DNA of 64,000 bases from Desulfosarcina ovata subsp. ovata. Its GTDB lineage: Bacteria > Desulfobacterota > Desulfobacteria > Desulfobacterales > Desulfosarcinaceae. The position numbers were made by a program, and so were the translations under genes. The notes under the pieces were generated by a model. That model saw only the letters and a program-made list of their open reading frames with translations, was not told the DNA's origin and made no database searches. Location of the stretch: positions 4,030,001 to 4,094,000 of the forward strand of contig NZ_AP021879.1 in the NCBI RefSeq assembly GCF_009689005.1. Direction: 5' to 3'. Numbering within the stretch: the first letter of the stretch is position 1; each line of letters begins with the position of its first letter. Of this stretch, positions 53,402-62,336 are shown one piece after another.

Positions 53402-54547
53402 CTATTTTTCCGGCGGGGCAAGCAGCACGGGATCGTCAATCACGGAATGGCGATGCCAGTTGCCCTCTTTAACCACCTGGTTCTGGACCGCCTTCATCAC
53501 CTCGCCCAGGGCGTTGAAATGAATGGTCCCGGTGGAGGCCTTCATATGAATGGCGGCCAGGGCATCCCGGATCTTGGCGGGATCGGCGCTGCCGGCGCTT
53601 TGAATGGCCAGGGCAGCAGCCCGGACGGCGGTGTGCGCGGAGGCCGCCACCATGTCGGCGGGATAGCCGGCCAGGTCTTCAAAGGCCTTGATGAAGTCGC
53701 GAGTTTCGGGAACGTCCGAATCGCGGTCCAGAGAAGTCGTGATAATAACGCCCTCTGCAGCCTTGCCGGCGATCTCGATGAATTTCTGGGAGTCGTATCC
53801 CTCCTGCCCGATAACCGGAACGGTCACGCCCGCCGCACGAAGCTGGGTGACCAGGGGACCGGCGGTGAAAAAGTAACCGGAAGCATAGATGGCATCCGGG
53901 GCGTCCGCCTTGACCTTGGCCACAATGGCGCCGAACTGGCGGTCCTTGATGGCATATTCGTATTCATTGACAATGGTGATACCGAAATCGGCGGCTTTTT
54001 CCTTGAACCCGGCGGCCAGGGATTTACCGAAATCGTTTTTCAGGGTGATCATCACCACCTTTTTCCTGCCGAGAAGTTCTCCGACCAGTTTGGCGCCGGC
54101 CCGGCCCTGAACTTCTCCGAGAAAAGAGGTCCGGAAGACATAATCCCCAGCCCTGGTGATGTCGGGATGAATGCCGTAGGCAGAGATAAAGGGAATTTTC
54201 GCTTCCTGGAAAATACCGGCGGCAGACCGCGTGGGGGCCGAGTAACTGCCCGACACGCAAACGGTAACCTTGTCCTGGCCGATGAGCTTGTTGGCGATGG
54301 GGATGACCTGGGCCGCATTGGCCTGGTCATCGTAGACCACCAATTCCAGTTTTTTGCCAAGCACACCGCCGGTGTCGTTGATCTGCTTGACGGCCAGTTC
54401 GGCCCCGAATTTGGCGGATTCGCCGTCCGAGGCGGCAAAACCGGTCAACGGTGCGTTAAACCCGATTTTGATGGAATCCGACGCCCAACCTGTGTTCCAG
54501 CACATGGCGACGGCGACAGTGACCAAAATCAACAATGCTCTTTTCAT
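53402..54547 (-). CDS. livK: Branched-chain-type ABC transporter, periplasmic binding protein (LivK-like)
   Basis: 381 residues with a signal peptide (ALLILVTVAVAMCWNTGWAS) and a Peripla_BP_6 domain (KIGFNAPLTGFAASDGESAK, NDTGGVLGKKLELVVYDDQA, VSGSYSAPTRSAAGIFQEAK). AAGGAGG lies five bases before ATG. It follows hutU by 34 bp, so its ligand is probably histidine or urocanate. The hutU stop region just upstream contains a half-site-like ACTTGTATA resembling the hut operator. Confidence 0.9.
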   Translation of the reverse strand: MKRALLILVTVAVAMCWNTGWASDSIKIGFNAPLTGFAASDGESAKFGAELAVKQINDTGGVLGKKLELVVYDDQANAAQVIPIANKLIGQDKVTVCVSGSYSAPTRSAAGIFQEAKIPFISAYGIHPDITRAGDYVFRTSFLGEVQGRAGAKLVGELLGRKKVVMITLKNDFGKSLAAGFKEKAADFGITIVNEYEYAIKDRQFGAIVAKVKADAPDAIYASGYFFTAGPLVTQLRAAGVTVPVIGQEGYDSQKFIEIAGKAAEGVIITTSLDRDSDVPETRDFIKAFEDLAGYPADMVAASAHTAVRAAALAIQSAGSADPAKIRDALAAIHMKASTGTIHFNALGEVMKAVQNQVVKEGNWHRHSVIDDPVLLAPPEK

Positions 54548-54581
54548 GACTTCCTCCTTTGTTTTCCATAACTGGTTTTCT

Positions 54582-56621
54582 TTATTTATCTATACAAGTA
54601 TGGATCTCAAGCCAAGATTTAAGAACCTTCTCGATCAGGGCGTCATCGGCCAGATGGGGAACCGTAATCTGATCGCCGTTGGGGTTCTCCCGGTTGTAGG
54701 CCATGGCCACTTCGCGGGCGTTGGGGTTGCCGGCCCAGTTGCGGCGGGCAACGCCGCCCATGACATCCCAGAGCATGGCAGAGCGGATGATGTCGTCCAC
54801 CAGCGCGCTGCCGTCAAGCACCAGGCCAAACCCGCCGTTGATGGCCTTTCCGATGCCGGTGCCGCCGCCGTTGTGCAGGGCCACCATGCTCATGCCCCTT
54901 GCGGCGTTGCCGGCAAAGCAATGGGTGGCCATGTCGGCGCAGACGTTGGAACCGTCATAGATGTTGGCGGTTTCCCGGAAAGGAGAATCCGTGCCACCGG
55001 GGTCATGGTGATCCCGGCCGAGCATGATCGGAGCCGACACCTCGCCATTGCGCACCATTTCATTGAACCTGAGCGCAATATCCACCCGGCCCTTGGCATC
55101 CTGATAGAGAATTCTCGCCTGGGAGCCCACCACCATTTTGTTCTTCTTGGCATCCCGGATCCAGACGTAGTTGTCCCGATCATAGGGCCGTCTGTCCGGA
55201 TCGATGCAGGCCATGGCCGCCGCATCGGTCTTGTCCAGGTCATCGGGTTTCTGGCTGAGACAAACCCATCTGAAGGGACCGTAGCCGTAATCGAAAATGG
55301 GGCCCATGATGTCTTCGAAATAGGAGGGGAAGATAAATCCGTCCTTGGCGTCGTGGCCGTTCTTGGCGATTTCCGTAACCCCGGCGTCAAACACGGCCTT
55401 GAGGAAGGCATTGCCGTAATCGAAGAAATAGGTACCTTTGGCGGTGATGGTTTTGATCAGCTGATAATGTTTCTTGAGACTTTGGTTAACTAAGGATTTG
55501 AACTTTTTCCTGTCCTCGGACAAAAGCCGGGTCCGCTCCTCGAAGCTGACGCCCACCGGACAGTATCCACCGTCATAGACCACGTGGCAGGAGGTCTGAT
55601 CGGACATGAGATCCACCTTGATGTCCTTGTCGATGAGATATTCAATGAGATCCACCACGTTGCCGTGATAGGCAATGGAGGTGTTTTCTCCCGCCTTTGC
55701 CGCAGCCACGGCCTTTTGGCAAACCTTTTCAAGATCATCCGAGGCCACATCCACCCACCCCTGGGAGAGCCGGGTCTCGATCCTGGAATAATCCACCTCG
55801 GCAATGACGGAGACGGCGCCGGCGATCTTGGCTGCCCTGGGCTGCGCCCCGCTCATGCCGCCCAGACCCGAGGAAACAAAAAGAAGACCTTTGAGGTCGC
55901 TGTCCGCCGGCACCCCGCACATCTTCCGTCCCGCGTTGAGCAAGGTGTTGTAAGTGCCGTGGACAATCCCCTGGGGGCCGATATACATCCAGCCGCCGGC
56001 GGTCATCTGACCATACGAGCTCACGCCCATCTGAACGGCCACTTCCCAATCCTCGGGATTGTCGTAAAGGCCAACCAGAAGGCCGTTGGTAATGATCACC
56101 CGGGGGTTGTCCGGAAAGGATTTGAAAAGCCCCAGGGGATGCCCCGACTGCATGACCAGGGTCTGGCTCTCGGTGAGGTTTTCGAGATATTTTTTGATGA
56201 GAAGGTACTGCATCCAGTTCTGGCATACCGCGCCGGTCTCCCCGTAGGTCACCAGTTCATAGGGATAGAGGGCCACATCAAAGTCCAGGTTGTTGTCGAT
56301 CATGGCCTGGATGGCCTTACCGGCCAGGCACTTTCCCTTGTACTCGTCAATCGGTTTGGCCTTGATGGCCCCCTCCGGGCGAAACCGGTAGCCGTAAATG
56401 CGTCCCCGGGTTTTCAACTCCTCAAGAAATTCGGGGGCCAGGGTCTCGTGTAGAGAGGCGGGGATATACCGCAAGGCGTTTTTCAGGGCCACCGCGGTCT
56501 GGGAGGACGTGAGACAATACCCCCGCGATGGCGCGCGCCTGATCCCGGGTTTAAACACTTTTTTTGGGGGCAGTTCGTCAGGCAGACAAATGCTCATCGA
56601 TTCTTGTTGATTTGAATTCAT
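54582..56621 (-). CDS. hutU: Urocanate hydratase HutU
   Basis: A 679-residue urocanase, the longer form (the short bacterial form is about 555). It converts urocanate to 4-imidazolone-5-propionate using tightly bound NAD. Family stretches visible include GYCLTSSQTAVALKNALRYI, VSSYGQMTAGGWMYIGPQGI, GLGGMSGAQPRAAKIAG and GRDHHDPGGTDSPFRETANI. GAGGG lies in front of ATG, inside the end of ftcD, with a 10-base gap. Second step of histidine breakdown. Confidence 0.95.
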   Translation of the reverse strand: MNSNQQESMSICLPDELPPKKVFKPGIRRAPSRGYCLTSSQTAVALKNALRYIPASLHETLAPEFLEELKTRGRIYGYRFRPEGAIKAKPIDEYKGKCLAGKAIQAMIDNNLDFDVALYPYELVTYGETGAVCQNWMQYLLIKKYLENLTESQTLVMQSGHPLGLFKSFPDNPRVIITNGLLVGLYDNPEDWEVAVQMGVSSYGQMTAGGWMYIGPQGIVHGTYNTLLNAGRKMCGVPADSDLKGLLFVSSGLGGMSGAQPRAAKIAGAVSVIAEVDYSRIETRLSQGWVDVASDDLEKVCQKAVAAAKAGENTSIAYHGNVVDLIEYLIDKDIKVDLMSDQTSCHVVYDGGYCPVGVSFEERTRLLSEDRKKFKSLVNQSLKKHYQLIKTITAKGTYFFDYGNAFLKAVFDAGVTEIAKNGHDAKDGFIFPSYFEDIMGPIFDYGYGPFRWVCLSQKPDDLDKTDAAAMACIDPDRRPYDRDNYVWIRDAKKNKMVVGSQARILYQDAKGRVDIALRFNEMVRNGEVSAPIMLGRDHHDPGGTDSPFRETANIYDGSNVCADMATHCFAGNAARGMSMVALHNGGGTGIGKAINGGFGLVLDGSALVDDIIRSAMLWDVMGGVARRNWAGNPNAREVAMAYNRENPNGDQITVPHLADDALIEKVLKSWLEIHTCIDK

Positions 56622-56631
56622 ATCTATCCCT

Positions 56632-58248
56632 CTAATTTTTTTCCAAAATCGCCAACACCTCGGCGCATTTTTCCCTGGACCGGGTTTCGATGGCCTTTGC
56701 TTCGGCCATGGTTTTTTCCTTGAATACCTCGTCCTCGATGCCCGCGATATTGATCAACACGTTTTGAAAGGCGCCCCAGATGCCGGTTTCAAGGGCCCTT
56801 GCCCCGACCTGCACATCGGACTTGGAGGCGGGATTGCCGTATTTCGCTGTCTCGCACAGGGCATTCCAGGCCTTCTCCCCCAGGCGCATGGTGTTCAGGG
56901 GCACCTGGACCGCCGTTTTCAGGCCGGCCTGCATCTTGGCCTTGCGGGCCGTTTTTTCCTTTTCCGTGGACTTGGGCATCCGCAAGCCATCCATGTACTC
57001 GTTGAAGGCATGGGTGTCCTTGTCGATCATGGGAATCAGGGACTGGGTCAGATCGTGAAGAACCGGAATGGCGGCCTGCATGTGGGCTTCGCGATCCTCG
57101 AATTTCCTGACCCCCTGGGTGAGCTTGGCCACCATGGCACCAAGCCCTGCGCCCATGGCCGCCATGAGGGCCGATGCCGACCCGCCGCCGGGCGCGGAAG
57201 TGCGTGCCGCCACCTCCTGGATGAATTCCCGCACGCTCAGGCTGGCCAGAGGCTCGTCAGGCGCCTCGGCCACGATGTATTCGATGATCTTCTCCTTGGG
57301 ATTGAACGGGGCAACCGAGTTAAGCCCCAAACGCTCCACGGCCAGCCGAATCTTCTGCTCCTCCTGGTAGATGAACAGCCCTTCCTTTTCGATGTAGTAA
57401 TCCGCGGCCATGAGCAGGGACGCCAGGGGCACCACGCCCACAACTTCGGAACCGGCCACGGCAATGTTGAGTTCCCGGGCTTTTTCTTTAACCTCCTCGA
57501 AAAGCACATGGAGGGGGGTGACCTTGTAGTTGTTGAGATTCACCGTGACCTGGGCCAGATTGTATTCGTCCATGTACCATCCCATGCCTTTGACATCCTT
57601 GAGCTTGCCGGGCTGGCGGGGTCCCCTGCCCGCCTCCCGAAGATCCAGGGCGATGCGGTGGGCCTGGTTGGAAGTGGCCAGAAGGTTGACGTTGTAGGCA
57701 ATGAGAAACATCCTGGCGCCGGTGGCGGTCGCGCCCCAGGCGGGAACGAATTCCGCAGGTCCGAAGTCCGGTGCCCATTTGGGATCCTTGAGCTTCTCAT
57801 CTAGCCCCTCGTATTCTCCCCTTCTCACGTCGGGCAGTTTTTTGCGGTAATCGCGGTCCGAGGCCTCTTCGTACAGGAAGAATGGCACCTTAAGTTCATC
57901 CGCCGCTCTTTTGGCAAAGGCCTTGGCAATCTCGGCGCACTCCTGCATGGTAACGCCCGCCACGGGAACGAACGGGCAGACATCCATGGCGCCGAACCTT
58001 GGGTGTTCTCCCTTGTGATGGCGCATATCGATCATCTCCCTGGCCACCCTGGCCCCGGCTAACGCCCCTTCCACAATGGCCGTTTCATCCCCGACAAAGG
58101 TGTAAACAGTCCGATTGGTGGATTTGCCGGGATCCACGTCCACAAGGGTCACCCCTTGGGTGTTCCGGATGGCCTCGGCAATGGCGCCTATCACTTTCTC
58201 GTCCCGTCCCTCGCTGAAATTGGGAACGCATTCGATTATTTTCTTCAT
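56632..58248 (-). CDS. ftcD: Bifunctional glutamate formimidoyltransferase / formimidoyl-THF cyclodeaminase
   Basis: 538 residues. The N-terminal formiminotransferase part (IIECVPNFSEGRDEKVIGAI, FVPVAGVTMQECAEIAKAFA, about 1-300) is followed by the cyclodeaminase part (SAPGGGSASALMAAMGAGLG, about 335-538). Together they move the formimino group of formiminoglutamate to tetrahydrofolate and release ammonia, giving glutamate and methenyl-THF. That route feeds one-carbon units to a folate-based pathway, useful in a Wood-Ljungdahl-type anaerobe. It lies between hutC and hutU. Confidence 0.95.
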   Translation of the reverse strand: MKKIIECVPNFSEGRDEKVIGAIAEAIRNTQGVTLVDVDPGKSTNRTVYTFVGDETAIVEGALAGARVAREMIDMRHHKGEHPRFGAMDVCPFVPVAGVTMQECAEIAKAFAKRAADELKVPFFLYEEASDRDYRKKLPDVRRGEYEGLDEKLKDPKWAPDFGPAEFVPAWGATATGARMFLIAYNVNLLATSNQAHRIALDLREAGRGPRQPGKLKDVKGMGWYMDEYNLAQVTVNLNNYKVTPLHVLFEEVKEKARELNIAVAGSEVVGVVPLASLLMAADYYIEKEGLFIYQEEQKIRLAVERLGLNSVAPFNPKEKIIEYIVAEAPDEPLASLSVREFIQEVAARTSAPGGGSASALMAAMGAGLGAMVAKLTQGVRKFEDREAHMQAAIPVLHDLTQSLIPMIDKDTHAFNEYMDGLRMPKSTEKEKTARKAKMQAGLKTAVQVPLNTMRLGEKAWNALCETAKYGNPASKSDVQVGARALETGIWGAFQNVLINIAGIEDEVFKEKTMAEAKAIETRSREKCAEVLAILEKN

Positions 58249-58267
58249 ATCTCTTTTCCTTAAAACT

Positions 58268-58354
58268 CTACATGAACTGGGTGCCGTTAAGGATCGGGGC
58301 CAACCCCTCGCAGGATTCCAGAATCAGGGGTGCGAGCCTCTTTGTTTTGCCCAT
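58268..58354 (-). pseudogene. Relic of histidine ammonia-lyase (hutH)
   Basis: A 28-residue frame (MGKTKRLAPLILESCEGLAP then ILNGTQFM) resembles the LxxKEGLALINGTQ motif of histidase. The other 470 residues, including the MIO-forming Ala-Ser-Gly, are absent. It lies in the 118-bp gap between hutC and ftcD, exactly where hutH could have been. Confidence 0.5.
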
Positions 58355-58366
58355 GGTTTTTTTCCT

Positions 58367-59086
58367 TTACTGCCGTTGAAAGCGTCCCTTGAGCGTATAA
58401 CGGTCTCCCGGAGAAATAATATGGCTGAAGGTGGCCACCTGATCCAGTGCCCAGGTTCTACGGGTCAACCGCAGACAGGGCGTGCCGGGATCGATGGCCA
58501 AAAACGAGGCCACGGTCCGGTCCGGAAGAATGGCCTCGATCTCGTGCTCCGCCTCCTGCAGCGGGGCCACTTCCAGCAGATAATCGCTGGGGGTGGTCAC
58601 GGAATAATCTTGTTCAAGAAATTCGGGCGCCACGGCCGGGTTGACCCATCGTTCGGAATATTGCACCGGCACCTTTCTGTCCCGATGCACCATCACGGTG
58701 TGGAACACTTCCGATCCCAAAGGCAATTCCAGCTTCAAACTGACATCGGAAGGGGAAACCTCGGCTTTCATGCAAATGACATCCGAAATGTGCTCCCCGC
58801 CCCAGGCCCGGATTTCCTCTGCGATGCTCTTGATCTCAAGCAGGGCCGCTTCAGGCTTGGGCCGGGCCACGAAGGTGCCCACACCCTGAATCCGAACGAT
58901 TCGTTTTTCCTCGGTCAGCTCCTTCAGCGCACGGTTGGCCGTCATTCGCGAGGAGCTAAAAGACTTGGCCAGTTGGGTTTCGGACGGAACCCTGTCATCG
59001 GGCTTCAGGGTTCCGGAGTCAATGTCGCGGATGATGCTCTGTTTTATTTTCTGATAGAGGGCATAGGGCGCGCCACCGTTTTCCAT
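58367..59086 (-). CDS. hutC: GntR-family histidine-utilisation repressor HutC
   Basis: 239 residues. N-terminal winged helix (YQKIKQSIIRDIDSGTLKPD, VPSETQLAKSFSSSRMTANR, RIQGVGTFVARPKPEA) and a UTRA ligand domain (about 95-235; VHRDRKVPVQYSERWVNPAV). HutC proteins release DNA on binding urocanate. AAGGAAAC precedes ATG. A palindromic operator overlaps its own promoter and that of hutI. Confidence 0.93.
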   Translation of the reverse strand: MENGGAPYALYQKIKQSIIRDIDSGTLKPDDRVPSETQLAKSFSSSRMTANRALKELTEEKRIVRIQGVGTFVARPKPEAALLEIKSIAEEIRAWGGEHISDVICMKAEVSPSDVSLKLELPLGSEVFHTVMVHRDRKVPVQYSERWVNPAVAPEFLEQDYSVTTPSDYLLEVAPLQEAEHEIEAILPDRTVASFLAIDPGTPCLRLTRRTWALDQVATFSHIISPGDRYTLKGRFQRQ

Positions 59087-59123
59087 CGTGTTTCCTTAAT
59101 TAGAATACAGGCAATGATTGATC

Positions 59124-59172
59124 TTGACTTCACCTCTATACTTGTATATACAAGTAGGGGTAGAATTGTCAA
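59124..59172. promoter_or_regulatory. Divergent hutI/hutC promoters with shared HutC operator
   Basis: The plus-strand promoter for hutI is TTGACT (59124-59129), 17 bases, TATACA (59147-59152). The minus-strand promoter for hutC is TTGACA (59172-59167), 18 bases, TATACA (59148-59143). The perfect 18-bp palindrome TACTTGTATATACAAGTA at 59139-59156 covers both -10 boxes and contains the TGTATATACA core of known HutC sites. Confidence 0.85.
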
Positions 59173-59218
59173 CAACATAATACCAACACACCATGCAGCC
59201 GAATTTTAGGAGAAGAAA

Positions 59219-60460
59219 ATGCCCGACCGCTTCCCCTCCCTTTGTGACCTGCTCTTTACCCATGCCAACCTGGCCACCATGGCCGCGGGCAAGTACCATA
59301 TTAAGAAAGATGCGGCCCTGGCCGTATCGGGAAAAACCATTGCCTGGATCGGCGCCATGGCGAACCTACCCGAAGAGGCGGCCAGCCTGGCCAAGACGGT
59401 CATCGACTGCGAAGGGAAATGGCTACTGCCCGGATTCGTGGACTGCCACACCCACATGGTTTGGGGCGGTTCCCGTTCCAATGAGTTCGAGATGCGCCTC
59501 AAGGGCGCCTCCTATGGGGAGATCGCGGCCCAGGGCGGTGGGATCGCCTCAACGGTCAGCGCCACCCGCGCGGCATCGGCCGAAGCGCTCCTGGCCATCG
59601 GCCTCAAACGAGCGCATCATTTTCTGACCCAGGGCATCACCTGTTTTGAAGTAAAATCCGGCTACGGCCTGGACATGGATTCAGAGCTGAAAATGCTTTC
59701 CGTGGTTAGAGAAATGGATCGAACCTGTCCTCAGGATATCCATGCTACTTTTTTGGGCGCCCATGCCCTGCCCCCGGAATACAAAGGCCGCCAAGGCGCC
59801 TACACGGATCTGGTGGTTGAAGAGATGCTACCGGCGGTGAAGGCCCAGGGCGTCGCCTCGGCCGTAGACGTTTTCTGCGAGAAAATCGCCTTTTCCAGAG
59901 AAGAGACCCGCAGGATATTCAAGACCGCCACCGATATGGGATTTGGTCTCAAACTGCACGCCGAACAGCTCTCCGACTGTGACGGTGCGGCGCTTGCTGC
60001 GGACTTCAAGGCCCTATCCTGCGATCACCTGGAATATCTCTCCCCTACTGGTGCCAAGGCCATGGCGGAAAACGGCGTAATCCCCGTACTTCTTCCCGGC
60101 GCCTTTCATTATCTCAAAGAGATCAAGATCCCGCCCATGGAGCTGTTCCGGTCCCTTGACATGCCCATGGCCCTGGCCACGGACCTCAATCCCGGCACCA
60201 GCCCGGTGTTCAACATGACCCTGGTTCTCAACCTCGCCTGTATTCTCTTCGGCATGACCTGCGAAGAGGCTATTGCCGGCGCCACCCTGCACGGTGCCCG
60301 GGCCCTGGGCATCAATGGAACCAAGGGCAGTCTTGAGCCGGGCAAGGACGCGGACATCACCCTCTGGGATATGGAGGCTCCGTCCGATCTCTGTTATCTG
60401 TCGGGCCTGCTTTCGCCAGAACTGGTGGTGACTGGGGGGAAAATCGAATATAAAAATTAG
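59219..60460 (+). CDS. hutI: Imidazolonepropionase HutI
   Basis: 413 residues of the amidohydrolase superfamily, which opens 4-imidazolone-5-propionate to N-formimino-glutamate. Metal ligands are in FVDCHTHMVWGGSRSNEFEM (HxH), with substrate-contact residues in RLKGASYGEIAAQGGGI and later LHAEQLSDCDGA, CDHLEYLS and ATDLNPGTSP. AGGAG lies seven bases before ATG. Transcribed away from hutC. Confidence 0.95.
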   Translation: MPDRFPSLCDLLFTHANLATMAAGKYHIKKDAALAVSGKTIAWIGAMANLPEEAASLAKTVIDCEGKWLLPGFVDCHTHMVWGGSRSNEFEMRLKGASYGEIAAQGGGIASTVSATRAASAEALLAIGLKRAHHFLTQGITCFEVKSGYGLDMDSELKMLSVVREMDRTCPQDIHATFLGAHALPPEYKGRQGAYTDLVVEEMLPAVKAQGVASAVDVFCEKIAFSREETRRIFKTATDMGFGLKLHAEQLSDCDGAALAADFKALSCDHLEYLSPTGAKAMAENGVIPVLLPGAFHYLKEIKIPPMELFRSLDMPMALATDLNPGTSPVFNMTLVLNLACILFGMTCEEAIAGATLHGARALGINGTKGSLEPGKDADITLWDMEAPSDLCYLSGLLSPELVVTGGKIEYKN

Positions 60461-60474
60461 GGCTCCTTGTTTCA

Positions 60475-60611
60475 GAACCGCTTCATTTGGCTCAAAGCGT
60501 CCTGAGTTTCTTCCTGGGACATGACAACGGGAGGTCGTGGTCTGTGTTTTGGCGAATCTGATCGATCAGCTTCAAGTTCGGATCCGGCATGAACTTGGGC
60601 TTGCTTTCCAT
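60475..60611 (-). pseudogene. Relic of an integron integrase-type tyrosine recombinase
   Basis: The start MESKPKFMPDPNLKLIDQIR is typical of integron-integrase N-termini in this group, and after a deletion and frame change RPPVVMSQEETQDALSQMK matches the conserved box around the start of the catalytic domain. The catalytic Arg and Tyr regions are missing. It lies just after hutI. Confidence 0.55.
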
Positions 60612-60754
60612 TGTGGGTATATCCTAAGTGGATATAATGGAAAATGAGGTTCATTCAAGAATCAACTGATTACACAAAAACTGCCATATCTGATTTCCAA
60701 TGTCCGTGACAATTATGATTTGGCTATTACGGCTATCCATGAGGGAAAAGCTCG

Positions 60755-61519
60755 ATGAAATCATTAATTGATAAAACAGCGTTTATTGAAAAATTAGAGA
60801 GTTGTGGAGCAAGCATTGTCCGAGTGGCGGATATTGCCAAACTATCTGGAATCGATACAGAACCAAATGACCTTTTAAATGGGTTTTCCAGAGCAGTGAG
60901 TATTGCAGTACGTCTTTCTGATCCAGCAATAGACATGATTGACAAACAGCCCACTCCTCTATATTCATCTCATTACAGTCGAGTAAATGCGCTACTGGAC
61001 GACCTTGCCATAAAAGCAACAAATCTCTTACAATCAAACGGAGCTCAAGCAGTTCCTATCCCTGCTAGCCAAATACTCGATTCAAAAAAATGGACATCGT
61101 ATATATCACACAAAGCAGTTGCAATAGCTGCGGGTATAGGCTGGCAGGGTAAAAGTCTGTTGGTTGTAAATCCTGATTTTGGCCCTAGAATTAGGCTTGC
61201 AACAGTTCTTACTGACGCTGATCTCTTGCCGGATTCACCTATAAAAAACAGATGCGGAAAATGTCAACAATGCAAAGACCATTGCCCAGCTAACGCAATC
61301 CTTGGCGTCAATACCAACAGCCATTATTCAAGCAGGTCAGAGGCTATTAACCTCCAAAAATGCGTACATCAAGTGCGTGACGTATTCGGCGAAATTCCAA
61401 ATATTGCACCCCTTATTTGCGGTATATGCATTAAAGTGTGCCCATGGGGTAAAAAGAATCACCAACAGGTAAAACAATCGGATTTCAAATGCAACCACCC
61501 CGCCTCCCATCACCCTTGA
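60755..61519 (+). CDS. QueG-like double-cluster Fe-S protein
   Basis: 254 residues. An N-terminal DUF1730-like region is followed by two [4Fe-4S] motifs (CGKCQQCKDHCP and CGICIKVCPWG) and IGWQGKSLLVVNPDFGPRIR. Epoxyqueuosine reductases share this core but are about 380 residues with a C-terminal HEAT domain, absent here; corrinoid reductases are another relation. The gene is markedly AT-rich beside its GC-rich neighbours, suggesting acquisition. GAGGGAAAA precedes the ATG. Confidence 0.7.
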   Translation: MKSLIDKTAFIEKLESCGASIVRVADIAKLSGIDTEPNDLLNGFSRAVSIAVRLSDPAIDMIDKQPTPLYSSHYSRVNALLDDLAIKATNLLQSNGAQAVPIPASQILDSKKWTSYISHKAVAIAAGIGWQGKSLLVVNPDFGPRIRLATVLTDADLLPDSPIKNRCGKCQQCKDHCPANAILGVNTNSHYSSRSEAINLQKCVHQVRDVFGEIPNIAPLICGICIKVCPWGKKNHQQVKQSDFKCNHPASHHP

Positions 61520-61595
61520 TCCTGCCGCCGCCATCTGCTATTTCTCCGGCCGGAACCGACCAGCACTTCCCATCAACCCGCACCAGCAACGGCCA

Positions 61596-62297
61596 ATGAA
61601 TCCAGACGACAACATCGACATCGGCGAAATTTCCCGTTTTTCCACCATGGCCGCCATCTGGTGGGATCCAAAGGGGGAACTCAAGGCCCTGCACGACATC
61701 AATCCCGTGCGGCTCAACTACGTTGACGACCGGGCCGTCATTGCCGGCAAACGCGTACTGGACGTGGGCTGCGGGGGCGGCCTGCTCAGCGAGGCCATGG
61801 CATCGCGCGGCGCCCGGGTGACGGGCATCGACATGGCCGAGGCCTCCTTGGGGGTGGCCCGCGCTCACATGCGCGAAAGCGGATTTGCCATCGACTACCG
61901 CCAGACCACGGCCGAAACCATGGCCGATGCGGCGCCGGCAACCTTTGATGTGGTGGTCTGCATGGAACTTTTGGAACATGTGCCCCGTCCGGCCTCGATC
62001 CTGAACGCCTGCGGGCGGCTGGTGAAACCCGGCGGCGACGTTTTTTTCGCAACCGTCAACCGCACCTGGCTGGCGCATCTGCTGGTCATCGGCGCCTCCG
62101 AATACCTGCTGGGGATCGTGCGCAAAGGCACCCATACCTTCGATAAGCTGGTGAAACCGGACGAGCTGAAAAAATGGGGCACCGAGGCCGGGCTGTCATG
62201 CATCGACCTGTCCGGTCTGCGTTACATCCCCCTTGGCGGGTATGCCGCCCTTTGCCGCAGCACGGCAATGAACTATATGATGCACTTCCGGCGGTGA
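61596..62297 (+). CDS. ubiG: UbiG-type O-methyltransferase
   Basis: 233 residues matching UbiG from end to end: SRFSTMAAIWWDPKGELKAL, HDINPVRLNYVDDR, VLDVGCGGGLLSEAMASRGA, VVCMELLEHVPRPASIL, NRTWLAHLLVIGASEYLLGI. UbiG methylates two hydroxyls in ubiquinone synthesis. A sulfate reducer is expected to use menaquinone, so the substrate here is uncertain. It is followed by UbiE with a 39-bp gap. Confidence 0.85.
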   Translation: MNPDDNIDIGEISRFSTMAAIWWDPKGELKALHDINPVRLNYVDDRAVIAGKRVLDVGCGGGLLSEAMASRGARVTGIDMAEASLGVARAHMRESGFAIDYRQTTAETMADAAPATFDVVVCMELLEHVPRPASILNACGRLVKPGGDVFFATVNRTWLAHLLVIGASEYLLGIVRKGTHTFDKLVKPDELKKWGTEAGLSCIDLSGLRYIPLGGYAALCRSTAMNYMMHFRR

Positions 62298-62336
62298 TGC
62301 CGATGAAATCTAACGAAAAGAGTGGAAAGGAACCCC

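Noticed and set aside
53396-54571. Long plus-strand frame (391 codons) opposite livK
   Set aside because: Antisense shadow of a clear periplasmic binding protein gene; no ribosome-binding site or domain.
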